Shown here: in pieces, positions 46,401 through 57,942 of the stretch
Position numbering within the stretch: the stretch's first letter is position 1
Layout of the letters: every line of letters starts with the position of its first letter
NCBI GenBank assembly: GCA_005784505.1
Contig: VCAZ01000003.1
Location: 6,699,510 to 6,763,509, forward strand
Reading direction: 5' to 3'
Origin: Bagarius yarrelli
Lineage: Eukaryota > Chordata > Actinopteri > Siluriformes > Sisoridae
DNA length: 64,000 nucleotides
Position numbers and translations under genes: made by a program
The notes under the pieces: model-generated
Told to the model about the DNA's origin: nothing
Database searches by the model: none
What the model saw: the letters and a program-made list of their open reading frames with translations, nothing else

Positions 46401-48415
46401 GTTTTTTGCATGGTTAAAGAATGTTTAGAAATTCCTTCTAGAGAATGTGTTTGAAAAAAATTTGTTTATTTCATTAGTAATCTTGCTCATTCTTTGTTAG
46501 CACAAGCCTGTTGTTTGCTTATATTGTTGCTTTTCTTGTAACCTTTATTTCTTTACACTCAAAATAAACCATTAGCACTATTACTATGTGGTCTACTGGT
46601 AACACGAGCATGATGATTATTTTTAAAAGAAAAGACTACAACCTACGCAAAAAAACATAATTAAAATCTAAACTATTGATTTGACACGTGACTCTGTTTT
46701 TTTTTTTTTTTAATTTTATTTCAGGGTCCAGCTGGTCCAATTGGCCCCGAACAGGAACTGTGGGAAGTAAAGGTAAAGGTATTAAGGTAAATCGGTGGTG
46801 TTAAATTAAATAAAACTTTTTTTAATGTATAAAGCTATAAAGACTATGCTTGTCTGATCCAAAGGATTACATTTTCATAAAACCACATTGTGAACCTGAC
46901 TATTTTTAGGGATCAACTGGAAAACAGGGGAAGCAGGGACCTCAGGGACGACAGGGGCCAAAGGTAAAATCACATAGACACTGTTTTTTTACACAGTGAC
47001 ATTAACATTTAGATAGTCAGAATGTATGATTTAAGAAAAACAACACATCGCTCTTTTCTGCACACAGGGTCAAACTGGAGCACCTGGTTTTCCTGGGAAT
47101 GTTGGGGAACAGGGTTACACAGTGAGATTTACAATTTTTCTTTTAATTACTGCACTAATACTTATTTCTAATTTGTGATTCGTATTATTTACTAATTTTT
47201 CTTTCTTATTTTGCAGGGTTATCCTGGAATACCAGGAAACATCGGTGTGGTGTGCCAGGGCCAAAGGTATATCATAAGTCCTATAATAAAAAGCTTCTGT
47301 TATAATGGCCTGATCCTCACATCAACATATGTTTTGTGAACATCCTATTCCAGATTTACTGTTAATCTTACTTCTATAATAACTCCTGTAATATGTTCTT
47401 GGTAATTTCCATGAATACTTCAGCTTGGACCCTAAATCATTATTTCTTCTGTGAAAAATGTTTATTATTATTATTATAATGTCAGGCATCCTACATAAAA
47501 GTCAATAATCTGAGTAAATCTTTTCATTATTAGACCTTAATTAAATTATATTTATCAAATTTGCTTCTTGATCAGGGCGATGAAGGAATCACTGGCCTGC
47601 CAGGAAGTGATGGAGAGCCTGGAGAAGATGTAAGTTTTAGTTTGCGTTTAGTAAGTTTAACACTTAATATATTGTATATAGCTGTTATAATTTATTTTTT
47701 TACAGGGTCCACTAGGGGTTTCCAGGAATTGAAGGGCCACCAGGGTCAATCGGAATAAAGGTAGAATATAAAGTCAAAACTGAACTCTGATATGATTAGT
47801 TAAATATGACATTAAACAGAAATGATGATTTACTCTTCTTTTCTAAGGGTTATAAAGGAGAAGTTGGACAGAAGGGACCTCCCGGGAGAGTTGGGGCTGA
47901 GGTAAGTGAATCATGCTGTATTCAAAAAAGAATAATCAAATGTTAAAGGGGAAATTTAGCTATTTGCTAGAACTTCTGTTGTTTATTATTATTGAGAAAT
48001 GCTTCTTTTTATTTGCCTAAAAGTTGATGATAATAATGTGACAGTAATTGGGTCTAATGACAGTAATTGTAGTCTAATAGGAATTATATAGAAGATTAAA
48101 AAATAGAAGGTTATTTTAGTCAAAGCTGAAAAAAAGCCCTAAGCGTCACGTGTATTTTATGTGTGAGGAGTCAGACAGCCTGCATTCTCGGTACTCTCCC
48201 TTGTACAATGAAAGAGGAAGTGTTGACTGAAAGTGAAACCACTAGTACTCTCTGTACTTATTTGCCTTTGGATCTTTGCCCTTTTGGAATGACATTTGCT
48301 TCATGGGGAAATAATAGTGAGAATTGGGTGCATTTTAAAAGGGCTGCAAAGACTTCATAATTTTTTATGTAACTGTAGTACATACAAATATATTGCAAAC
48401 AACAAACAGAATGAA

Positions 48416-48472
<57 letters not shown>

Positions 48473-50816
48473 TTATTTTAATATGCTCCAGGGCCCACAA
48501 GGGGAAAGAGGTGATCCAGGAATTCCAGGAAAATTAGGTCCAAAAGGCCTAATAGGTCCACCTGTAAGAATTATACAACAAACTAGCAAATTACCCAGTA
48601 AACTTAGGATAACTTTGTTTTAACATTACATTTAAAAGGGTAACACAATTTACCTATTTAAAAACACTATCAGAATCAATTATAATACGTTTTACCGTTG
48701 GAATCTCTGCTTTCTAGGGTGCCAATGGAGAAACTGGTGAAGATGGAATTAAGGTAACTAATGATTTGATTTCAAACCATGAACCACAAGAATTGTTAAA
48801 TTACATGTTCAGTATTTACAGTCATGGATTATAATCGTACTGGCCACCCATTTAATAACCAATTCCTTTAATTAATAATGATTGTGATGATTTAAATTAT
48901 ATTAAAAGAATATAATATTAAACAGCATTATTTCCGAGACCTTAATCTTTACTTTCGTAATGTTTTTTTATAGGGTGAAGTTGGAATAAAAGGCATGAAA
49001 GGTGTTAAAGGCGAAAAGGTGAACAAGATGAAATTTAAATTTTATCTGTGTAAATGTGCGTCATTCTCTTTTGGTTTCCATTACATACTTTTTTTACTTC
49101 CTTTCTCAATATTTCCACATAGGGAAGTGTTGGGTCCCGTGGTGACAAAGGACAGGTTTGTTATATATTTTGGTTTATTCACATTTTAAAATTAGCCCTT
49201 TTATGAAAAAGAAAAGTTAAAGGTTTATTCTATTAACTTGTTCTGAACAATAGTTAGCTTCCATAAAGCTTTTTTAACTTACACACCTATTGTATTTTAA
49301 ATATTTTATTTTTGTTATCCTTTTTTTGACAGCAAGGAGAAAAAGGCTATGTCGGATCTGTTGGACCTGTGGGTCGGGTGGGACCTCCGGGTGTCCCTGG
49401 CTTAAGAGGTGACACTGGTCCTGTTGGGGACCTGGGTGTAAAAGGGGACAGTGGACCAAAAGGAAACCCAGGTGAACCTGTATGTGCCACCAGAAATACC
49501 TCAACTGGTTTCATCTGTGATCTGCTTTATATTTATAAACGTCCAATTCCAAGCTTGATTAAATAAAATTTCTATTTTAGATTAAATTTACCTAAATTCA
49601 TCTAACATTTGTAATCTATCTAACATGTTTAAAACTAAATATACAATTAATCTGACATTAAACCATCTACTATCTCACATGCTGTGTGTATTGAATGACA
49701 GACCACAACAGTAATACAATTTTGCGCTCAATTTCGTTGTAATTTCGACTATTGTACTGTGTACATTGCAGGGTCCCAGTCTAACAGATGAGCAAGTTTT
49801 AGAGCTGTGTCGAGGTGTGGTCACTGCCCAAATCTCCCAGTATGCCTCAGCTATTCGAGCTAAGTGTTCACAAGGCTGTCCTATCAATAACCGCACTCTA
49901 ATAGGACCGCCAGGACCTATAGGACCGCCAGGACCTCAAGGGCCTCCTGGTAATCCTGGCAAAGCTGTAAGTCCCTAAATACACTTATGCCAATAGTTAT
50001 GACTACTATGACCATTCTGTGTTCTTTAGAAAGTAAATGTGTAAAATAGATTTTGTGGTTGTGACTTACTGTCATATTAACAAATTGTTATTTTCTCTGC
50101 TTGGGTTGTGTGTGTGTGTGTGTGTTTTGGGTATGATTTGTTCAGGGAAAGCCTGGCAAGGTTGGCTCTAAAGGAGATAGAGGTCTGAGAGGTGTAACAG
50201 GTATGGAAGGACAGAAGGGAGCACAGGGTGACAGAGGTACGGCATTCAATAATAAAAGATAATCAATGCAATGACCAACTGAGAATAAACAAATTGCTAA
50301 ACTGCTAAAAAAAAAAATCATTATTTTTACCCTTAAAGGAACTAAAGGTCAGAAAGGGCAGCAAGGTGACCTTGGTCAAGGACTTCCAGGGCAAGATGGC
50401 CTACAAGGCCTCAGGGGTAAAATGCATTTTAACACTTTTACCATTCTGAGAACCATTTTAATATTGTGATAGGCCATTCTTTATCATTCTAGACAGGACA
50501 CCATACTGAGGTTTTGAATTAAAAACAGTTGCACACTTTAAGCTGATCTGAAATTATTTATTCCTCACATATAGGGCTTCCAGGTCATCCAGGAGTGGCT
50601 AGGAATGGAGTAGAGGGACCTCAAGGGCCTCGTGGGTTCCCAGGTACAGTGGGTCAGCCAGGTATGGCTGGCAGTCAGTCCAGGTGTGTACCAGGAGTGT
50701 GTGAAGCACGAGACTGTAGCATTCATGCATCTGTCGTGCGCAAGGAGCAAGGACTAGTAAAGGGCCCCCAAAATGTTGGGATGTGTTGTAAACACAAAAC
50801 TGCTCCTCAAGAGTAA
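42898..50816 (+). CDS. Small FACIT-like collagen with disrupted reading frame (possible pseudogene)
   Basis: About 25 exons encode roughly 650 residues. ATG at 42898, then a signal peptide formed across an intron (acceptor GGGAG|CT at 44276, giving ALSLGFVLLLCVLHSNAQ), an acidic Tyr-rich segment, ECDCEPG, and a long Gly-X-Y region mostly in 54-nt exons. A 43-residue non-collagenous block (LTDEQVLELCRGVV, then ASAIRAKCSQGC) precedes a ~112-residue helix with two imperfections (DLGQGLPG and GVARNG) and a Cys-containing tail (VCEARDCS, LVKGPQN, MCCKHK). That COL1-NC1 pattern is the FACIT signature; the tail recalls COL21A1-type ends. No TSPN, VWA or FN3 domain is present. Breaks: a missing in-frame donor at 45609, frame losses in exons 46725-46786 and 47217-47266, and an extra base in 47706-47760. 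Real decay or local assembly error cannot be told apart. Confidence 0.72.
43390..43500. repeat. (AT)n microsatellite
   Basis: Alternating TA run of more than 70 bp followed by GT-rich sequence, in the first intron of the FACIT-like collagen. Confidence 0.95.
48419..48472. repeat. (GT)n microsatellite beside a collagen exon
   Basis: An unbroken GT run of about 52 bp ends 20 bp before the acceptor at 48492. Open frames across it are repeat artefacts. Confidence 0.95.
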
Positions 50817-50961
50817 CATCATCATCAAGAAGTGGTCAAGTGCACATTTTGAAAAATCCTAACAGGAGGGAAAAAGCTGAGCCAATCCTCCCTGAGAACT
50901 TGATCATTATTAATTTGATAATCTGACTGTGTTTTCTTTAAAGGAATGACGGACAGGTGAC

Positions 50962-51057
50962 AATAAATGCATTTAAGTGTATAAACTAGAATTGGAGGAC
51001 AAATCTGATAATGAGTTCAGTATAGCAGATGCTGTGGGTCCAGTGCAAGCAAATAAA
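50962..51057 (+). terminator. Polyadenylation signals of the FACIT-like collagen
   Basis: AATAAA at 50962-50967 and 51052-51057, 146 and 236 nt after the TAA stop. The retained 3' end fits a gene that is, or recently was, expressed. Confidence 0.5.
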
Positions 51058-51812
51058 GAAGACGTGTAAATAATATTGTAATACATCTTATGTATATGTA
51101 CTGTTTTCTTAAATTTCTTTGTTCAAGATAAACATTTTACTTTTTCCAAATTTAGTTGTGTATTATTTAGTAACCATGTTAATGTGAGAAACGCGAAGAC
51201 TAAAAGAATCACAAATAAAAGATTAAAGTAGGTTCATAAGTAAAAATTCACTTTTACATGTTTTTATTTGTGCATACAGAAAAGTAGGTAAAACATTCTG
51301 ACAAATACACTATTTTGCAGCAGTAATTTCTTATCTTTTATAAGATTTTTTTAACACTGCATTCGCAAAAACTTAAATAAATAGAACGATATTAACTGTA
51401 TAGCACATTACTGATAATAGGGGCCGGGGGGATAAATAAGATAGAAAAATTATTACAATTTAAACAATTAATTAAATATATATATATATATATATAATTA
51501 ATATATATACTTCTTCATGTCATTCCAAACTGAATGAATGTTTATAAATATAAATATATATAAATAAATATAAATTGATATTTTCATCATACACACACAC
51601 CACCACAGCTACCAGTTGTATTAGCTAAACGTTAACATTTCTCAGAAACGAACCAAATATTTTGCTACTGCTCATTTCATGGTACAAAAGAAAAGAAAAG
51701 AAAAGAAAAACACATCATATGAAATTTCAATAAGATTTAGAATTCAAATAAATGAAATTAGAACTTATATACAGTATATTATAAAAGTATCTAGAAAATA
51801 AATAATTATTAA

Positions 51813-53520
51813 TTAAATATTGTTTTGTTCAGTGTTTTTAATTTTAGAACCCTGAGATATGCAGCACTGAATGTAGAAAGTGACAAATATTACCAGCAGG
51901 AGCACAGCAGAGGCATAGACACCTGAGAAGACACGAGATCAGATATGTTAGCTGTCTTTGTATACAGTCATATTTTCTTAAAACAAATTCAATTATTCTA
52001 CTTACATTGCTTATTTAATAGTAATTAAAATATTTACATTTACATTAGTTTGTTGTACAAATTTCTCACTTTATGTTTTAATGTACATTACCATAGTGAT
52101 GACGGCCTTCTTGATTTATATGAAATGCTGAGGATTTTTTCTGGATACCTAAATTTCAAAAAACACAACACATAATATAGAGTTAAATTATATCAACACA
52201 TTATATAGAGTTAAATATAAATTTGGTCATGCCAGAAAAAAATACGTACCCTGATAATGTACTCGAAATTCAGTCACATGTACCTGCTGCTGAAAAATGT
52301 AAGTAAATATGCATTACATTAATGGTAACAAAAAATAGCTTTGATCATCAGTATGAAGTTGAGATGTACCTGAGGACATATACCATGCAGCGTGACATTG
52401 TCACAACCACTGATGATAATTTCATCTGCAGTCACATTAATGCATGGATTGTGGCATTCAGCACTGTCTCCCATTAAGCTTGCTATGGCCTAAGAAAAAA
52501 AAGCATTACGCATTAGGTATGGAACTTGGTCGACAACTGGTTAAATATTATTTGTTTCTATTTAGGTAAGGATTTTTTTTTTTAAAAAGCATGATAAATA
52601 AAATTGTAAAACGTACGGTGGAGTTAACAGTCCAGCTCAGCTCACACAATTTATGCCTCTGCTTGCATTCTTCAATTTTAGAACTTGTGGACCCTCATGA
52701 CAGGAAAATTGTTCAGTGGTTTCGGGAATAACTGCAAAAACCACTGCAGAGACAATAAACAATTTTTCAGGATAGATATGCTACTTTAAGACTGTTATCA
52801 TAAATGCCTGATATAAACAATTTACTAAACAGATTCAGATCAACTATTTTTAAACATTTTCAAATATACAGAATCTCTTAATCAGAAACCGAGCATTATA
52901 GTAAACATTGATTTACAAATTTACTATTATAGTAACAGGGGCAGCACGGTGGCCTAGTGGTTAGCACTGTTGCCTCACAGCAAGAAGGCCCGGGTTCGAT
53001 CCCTTTCTTGCATGGGTTTACTCTGGGTACTCCAGTTTCCCTTCACAGTCCAAAAACATGTATGTTGGTTAATTGGTGATTTTAAATTGCTCATAGGAGT
53101 GAGTGCGAGTGTGTGTGTGTGTGTGGCGATGTGATGGACTGGTGACCTGTTCAGGGTGTCCCCTCCTGCTTTTCGGTCCTTTCAGAGACGGCTGGGATAG
53201 ACTCCAGCAGATCCCTGTGACCCCAAATTAGGGAATAAGCGGGTATAGAAGATAGCTATTAGTAGCTTGTTTAGAAATATAGAGGTAGTTGTGTTTTCTG
53301 TCAGATTTCATTTTTATACTGTAACTAGATGATATATAGGCTACTTCTAAAACCTGACTTCTGATTAGGATGCAAGGAAAGTAAAAAAAAGAAGCAGACC
53401 TCTGTACTGTAGAGTAGGAGATATCAGTGTATGTCCAGTTGAGGAGTTGTCTTAGGTCATCACATGTCACATATGCAATATTCAGTAACAGGCTGATTCC
53501 CTGGAATTTACGAGCAGTTC
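51813..53520 (-). CDS. Unidentified type I single-pass membrane protein (3' exons only)
   Basis: Exons in transcript order: 53520-53400, about 52683-52617, 52489-52370, 52289-52250, 52148-52092 and 51922-51813. Joined, they give a Cys-rich ectodomain (VTCDDLRQLLNWTYTD, EECKQRHKLCELSW, AECHNPCINVTADEI, SGCDNVTLHGICPQ), four N-glycosylation sequons (NWT, NST and two NVT), one membrane segment (VYASAVLLLVIFVTFYI) followed by CC, and a tail of about 15 residues. Phases agree for the last four exons. The acceptor of the second exon is ambiguous: a start at 52743 would put stops in frame, while CACAAG|TT at 52683 keeps frame. No start codon or signal peptide was found; the 5' exons should lie upstream of 53520. 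I do not recognise the family. The layout suits a small receptor or adhesion protein, which is inference only. Confidence 0.6.
52939..53255 (+). mobile_element. Retroposon with tRNA-like head, second copy
   Basis: GGGGCAGCACGGTGGCCTAG, GTTAGCACTGTTGCCTCACA and a GGGAATAAGCGGGTATAGAA end match the copy at 16280. It carries an internal (GT)n run. It sits in an intron of the unidentified membrane-protein gene. Confidence 0.75.
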
Positions 53521-54290
53521 CTGAGATAGAAAATGGTGTGTGTGTGTGTGTGAGTGGAAGTGTGGTTTTGTTATCTATCATTCTTTTATTACGTTCTCAA
53601 CATCGACCCCTTTTCATTTCTGTTTTCTTCATAATAACTGATGAGTGTGGAGGTGTCCTTCTCCAGCAGAAGGTCTGAAGGTCCTTGAATGTCCTTGAAT
53701 CAGCTCTCAAATAATTATTACTGCAGAAATAAATTCTCTGAGTACTTTATGATGGAAACCAGGCTGAGCCTCTTTGCGAGAAGAATGAATTTATTCTCAG
53801 ACGATCTCGCTGACTGAGGTGAGATTCTCACGATTTAAAGAAGCAAAAATGGAACTGAGTTATTAAACTGAAGCATTTCCTGAGCAGGAAATTGGGTTAG
53901 TCGCTTAAAGAGCACAAGACAAGTTCGTAAAATCCCAGGGTTAAAGATCATAAATAATAAATCAGAAAGTTTTGCTCCGTAAACCATCCATCTTTGGAAG
54001 ACACATTTTAAACATCTCTCTTTTTTTGTCAAAAAAAAAAACAATGAATTATTTGAAGCACATTTTCTTACAGATAAATTAAAGCAAAATAAAATTGGCA
54101 TAATGGCTTCAGGCTGGTGTCTATAATAGGTCACGTAAGTCTATTTTAGCACTATTATTTATCTCTATTACACATTTTGCAACATGAATAATTTAATAAG
54201 GAAGCACAATAAGCCTGTATTATGTAGAGAATAATTATCCATTATGTGATGCTGACGCAGAGAACTGACCAATAAATTACTGAATATTTA

Positions 54291-54482
54291 TATTTACATT
54301 TAAGGCATTTGGCAGACGCCCTTATTCAGAGCGACTTACATTTATCGCTTTTATACAACTAAACAACTGGAGGTTAAGGGCCTTTTCTCAGGGGCCCAGC
54401 AGTGGCAACTTGGTGGTGCTGGGAATCCAACCCTGATTATCCAATTAGCAGTCCAACACCTTAACCACTGTGCTTCCATTTC
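54291..54482 (-). mobile_element. tRNA-derived SINE, reverse copy
   Basis: Reads TTTACATTTAAGGCATTTGG, AGGGGCCCAGCAGTGGCAAC, ending CACCTTAACCACTGTGCTTC, the reverse complement of the SINE head and tail seen at 7270 and 56840. Confidence 0.75.
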
Positions 54483-54659
54483 CCCCATATTTTAGAGTTT
54501 CTAAAATCCCCATGTTTTAGAGATACTGGTACTACCTTGACTATTATTAATCAGATATTAATTGTTGTTTACTTATACACATTTACATTATACTTTTACA
54601 TTTCTATCCTGTATATAGTTTTATTATGTAACTGCATAGTTGAGGGTCAAGGGTTTTGA

Positions 54660-54930
54660 TCAGGGGCCCAGCAGTTTAAGTTCAACTTCAAGTTCAAGTT
54701 CAAGGGGATTTTATTGTTATTGTCATTTCAACCATATATAGCAGATGCAGTACACAGTGAAATGAAATAACGTTTCTCCAGGACCCCCTGGTGCTACACA
54801 GAACATAGAATTCCACAAAACAACAAAGAGCCACTAAACAGGATAGACATAAAGTGCATGTGTGCAACCGAATGCAGACAGTGCAGAAACATACAGTGCA
54901 GAAACTGACAGTGCAACAGCAGTGGCAGCT
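54660..54930. repeat. Dispersed repeat
   Basis: TTCAAGGGGATTTTATTGTT followed by TATAGCAGATGCAGTACACA and AGTGAAATGAAATAACGTTT, a stretch common in fish noncoding DNA; the shorter copy at 9213 shares its start. The minus-strand open frame across it is an artefact. Confidence 0.5.
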
Positions 54931-55829
54931 TGGTGGTGCTGGGAATTTAACTTTCCAGTCAGCACTCAAGAAATCACAAACTCCTCTGTTATGAAAATGT
55001 AAAGAAAAGTATAGTTATGGTCTACCTCTGACGCTGACAAATTTTTTATTAATAGTGGAAAATAAAAGGTGTCCTGACAGAAACCCTATTCCCCCACTCA
55101 TATCAGTGATGATTCTCAATAATAGAGCAATAATATAAACCTATGATTTGCAGCTGTACCACTGTCAGAGATGCTGTTAAATAAAAATTATGAATTGAGA
55201 TTTTAACAGTGCTTATGATGATATAAAAACAACCTTAAAATGAAAATGGTCTTATCTGCAAAATGACTTTTGAAAAACAATTTCTGCCTTAAGGCCTCAC
55301 CTGCTTTCTGAGTGCCACCAGACTGCATGCTGTGGAAGAATGATGATTTAAGAAGATGATTAGTAACGACCTGTTTCTAACGTTTCTGCTGAGTCTTCCC
55401 TACTTTGTGATCACAATCCGGCAAAGGGATTTGTTGTACAGTTTACTCTAATTTATTATTTGCATTTGATACTATTTATTTGAAATTCCACTTCTTTATC
55501 AATGGATGTTTGTCGCATCACAAGTTTAGAAAGTAGGGCTGCACTACAAAACGTACAGCAGTAAATCACAAATTCACAATGTCGTATTTTCTCATTCTGT
55601 TCCTTCGGCAGCAAGAGGACGAGCGGCGACGTGGAGCGAAAGGTCATCACGATTCAGCAACAAACGCATTTGAACACATGCTGAATGCAAGGCCATAAAT
55701 TGCATTAAACTTGTAGTGGAGCAAAGATTTAGGTTAATTTGGTAAACACAGGGTCGGACCTTCTACAAACACAGTGTTAGAAGGATGAAGAAATGTGGAA
55801 AATGGAGAGAAATATTGAATAGGGGGGGA

Positions 55830-55859
55830 GAGCTAGAGAGAAAAAGAGAGAGGGAGAGG

Positions 55860-55893
<34 letters not shown>

Positions 55894-55912
55894 CGAGAGA
55901 GGAGAGGAAAAT
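55830..55912. repeat. (GA)n purine tract
   Basis: Imperfect GAGA repeat with GGGAGAGG interruptions; one strand is almost pure purine for about 80 bp. Confidence 0.9.
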
Positions 55913-56839
55913 GCTGACTCTGTGGGCTTGGGTCGCCTTGGCTAAATCCAGTCTGGAGATATGACGACTAATTTGCTTTTCCTCCTATTTTAATAATAGC
56001 TGTGCATAAGTAATTTGTGAAAGGCCAACCCAGCACCAGGCGCCAGGAAAATTAAACTCATTTTATCTGTAGGCTGGTAGGTGGATTTCTATTTATCATT
56101 AGCATGCATAGAATTTACCCGCCGTTATTCCTCATAGTGATGGTGGAATGTCAACCAAATAATGTATGAAGGCTTTTTTTTTTTTTGCTTATGCAGGAGT
56201 GAAATTTGCAGATAAACGTACCGGGCCTTTGCAATTTTCTGCAAACGGAACCTAATTCGGTGAAGCTCCTTATTACAGCCCAGCCTCATTTGGCTTTGAA
56301 TTAAAGGGTGACATAAGTGACATTAGGATTTTTCCTGGATCTGATGAGATGAATTCAGTTAAAATCATTAGTTCCTCATTCGCAAATGGCACTTTTTTGA
56401 ACTAAAAAAGCCAGAGGGTAGATTGCGTCTTTAATATGTGGGTCTTGATGCTGTGACTCGTGTTTACAGGAATAAATATAACTGATAGAAAAAGAGAAAA
56501 TTTAAATAATGCTGAAATCATCATTTCCAAGAACCCTTGTCCTTTTTTGTGATGCTTTATAACTATGCCAAACTTTCTTGTATTGACAATGCTGACAAAG
56601 CCAAAACAACCCTAAAATAAACTATTACAGAAAGTTTACAATATACAATATGCTATGTTTTACTGTAAGTACTAAAACAATTGCTTAAATGTCATATACT
56701 ACTAGGATGCCAATAATAAAAAAATGAGCAAGAGAGAGACTATAGGTTAGCATATAAATCATTAAAAGTGTTTATTTAAAAAAACAAATATCATTTATTA
56801 AAAAAATAAAAAGCTATTCTTAAAATGTATTTTTATTAA

Positions 56840-57032
56840 ACGGGGAAGTGGTGGCTCATGGTTAAGGTGTTGGATTACCAACCCAACGGTTGTGGGTTCG
56901 ATTCCCAGCTCCGGCAAGCCACCACTGTTGGACCCCTGAGCAAGGCCCTTAACCCCCCAATTGCTCAATTGTATAACAAGGAATATTGTAAGTCACTCTG
57001 GATAAGGGCATCTGCCAAATACTGTAAATGTA
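56840..57032 (+). mobile_element. tRNA-derived SINE, well preserved
   Basis: CGGGGAAGTGGTGGCTCATG head, GGGTTCGATTCCC B box, CCCCTGAGCAAGGCCCTTAA body and GCATCTGCCAAATACTGTAA tail. The best-preserved B box of the family in this window. Confidence 0.8.
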
Positions 57033-57083
57033 TTAATAAGATACTATACTAAGATACTCTCTTTAAATACTATACTGTCTGTA

Positions 57084-57252
57084 CATTTACATTAACAGCA
57101 TTTGCTAGACATCCTTATTCAGAGCAATCTACATTTTTCTTTTTAATACAGCTACGCATTTGGGGTATAAGAGCCTTGCTCAGGGGCCCAACAGTGACAA
57201 CTTAATGGTGCTGGAAATCAAACCTCGATCTACAATATAGCCGCCCAACACC
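57084..57252 (-). mobile_element. tRNA-derived SINE, reverse and degraded
   Basis: GCATTTGCTAGACATCCTTA, CAGGGGCCCAACAGTGACAA, CCCAACACCACTGTACTACC: reverse complement of the element at 56840, starting only about 50 bp away, so the two copies form an inverted pair. Confidence 0.65.
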
Positions 57253-57941
57253 ACTGTACTACCACTTACTACTAGAGAGAATTTTTTTTGGGGGGGGGGG
57301 AAGCTTTGTGTCATGCTGTGTTATGAAAAAATGAAGTAGTGTGGTGTGATAAAGTGGGGTTACTATTACCACTCTGAAGTAATATAATTTTGTGACGTGA
57401 TTCACAACAAAAACAAATTTTAAAAAATTGTGCATTGCAATGAAATGATCACATCAATATTTTATAGAGACTAATTTTGCTAAAATAACATCCAACATAG
57501 CTGTGGATTCTGGCTGTAGGTCTTTTTGTATTCTTCCTTGCAAAATGCTTCCAGATCAGTCTGGTTTGATGGCTGCCGAACATTGATGGCTTTACTTAAA
57601 TCAGCCAAAAGATTTTTAATTAAGGGGACTGGGATGGTCATTCTATAATGTTTTATTTGCGTCTGTAAATGAATTAACTAAGCATTTTGACTGATTCCTG
57701 AAGGTTTTCCACTAGCTGTGGTTGCTACACAATATACTATAGCATACTTCTTCTGGAAAGCTGTGCTTTTTTATCCAGTCGCTCTGAATAAGGGCATCTG
57801 CCAAATGCTGTAAATGTAAATGTCCCAATCACATCCACAATGTGTTAAACTCAAACTGGCGGGAAACACAGTTATAAACAGGCTGATTGATTAATTCGAC
57901 GATCAGTCTAGCAGCCTTCCAATATTTCTGCAAAGGGATGT

Positions 57942-57942
57942 N
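57942..57942. other. Single undetermined base (N)
   Basis: The only ambiguous base in the window (in GGGATGTNATTG). It may be one unresolved call or mark a join. It is about 690 bp beyond the last fibrillin exon found. Confidence 0.9.

Larger units (their letters stand above)
42898..50816 (+). other. Exon map of the FACIT-like collagen
   Basis: 42898-42919, 44276-44356, 44874-44945, 45419-45609 (donor damaged), 45699-45752, 45850-45903, 45992-46045, 46133-46186, 46332-46385, 46725-46786 (frame loss), 46910-46963, 47068-47121, 47217-47266 (50 nt, 4 short), 47576-47629, 47706-47760 (55 nt, 1 extra), 47848-47901, 48492-48563, 48718-48753, 48974-49018, 49123-49155, 49333-49479, 49772-49966, 50146-50236, 50339-50416 and 50575-50816. 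Eleven exons are exactly 54 nt. The exon at 49333 carries RGD (GLRGDTG). Confidence 0.7.

Noticed and set aside
48258..48500. Minus-strand open frame with a Thr-His run
   Set aside because: Translation of the antisense of a (GT)n microsatellite.
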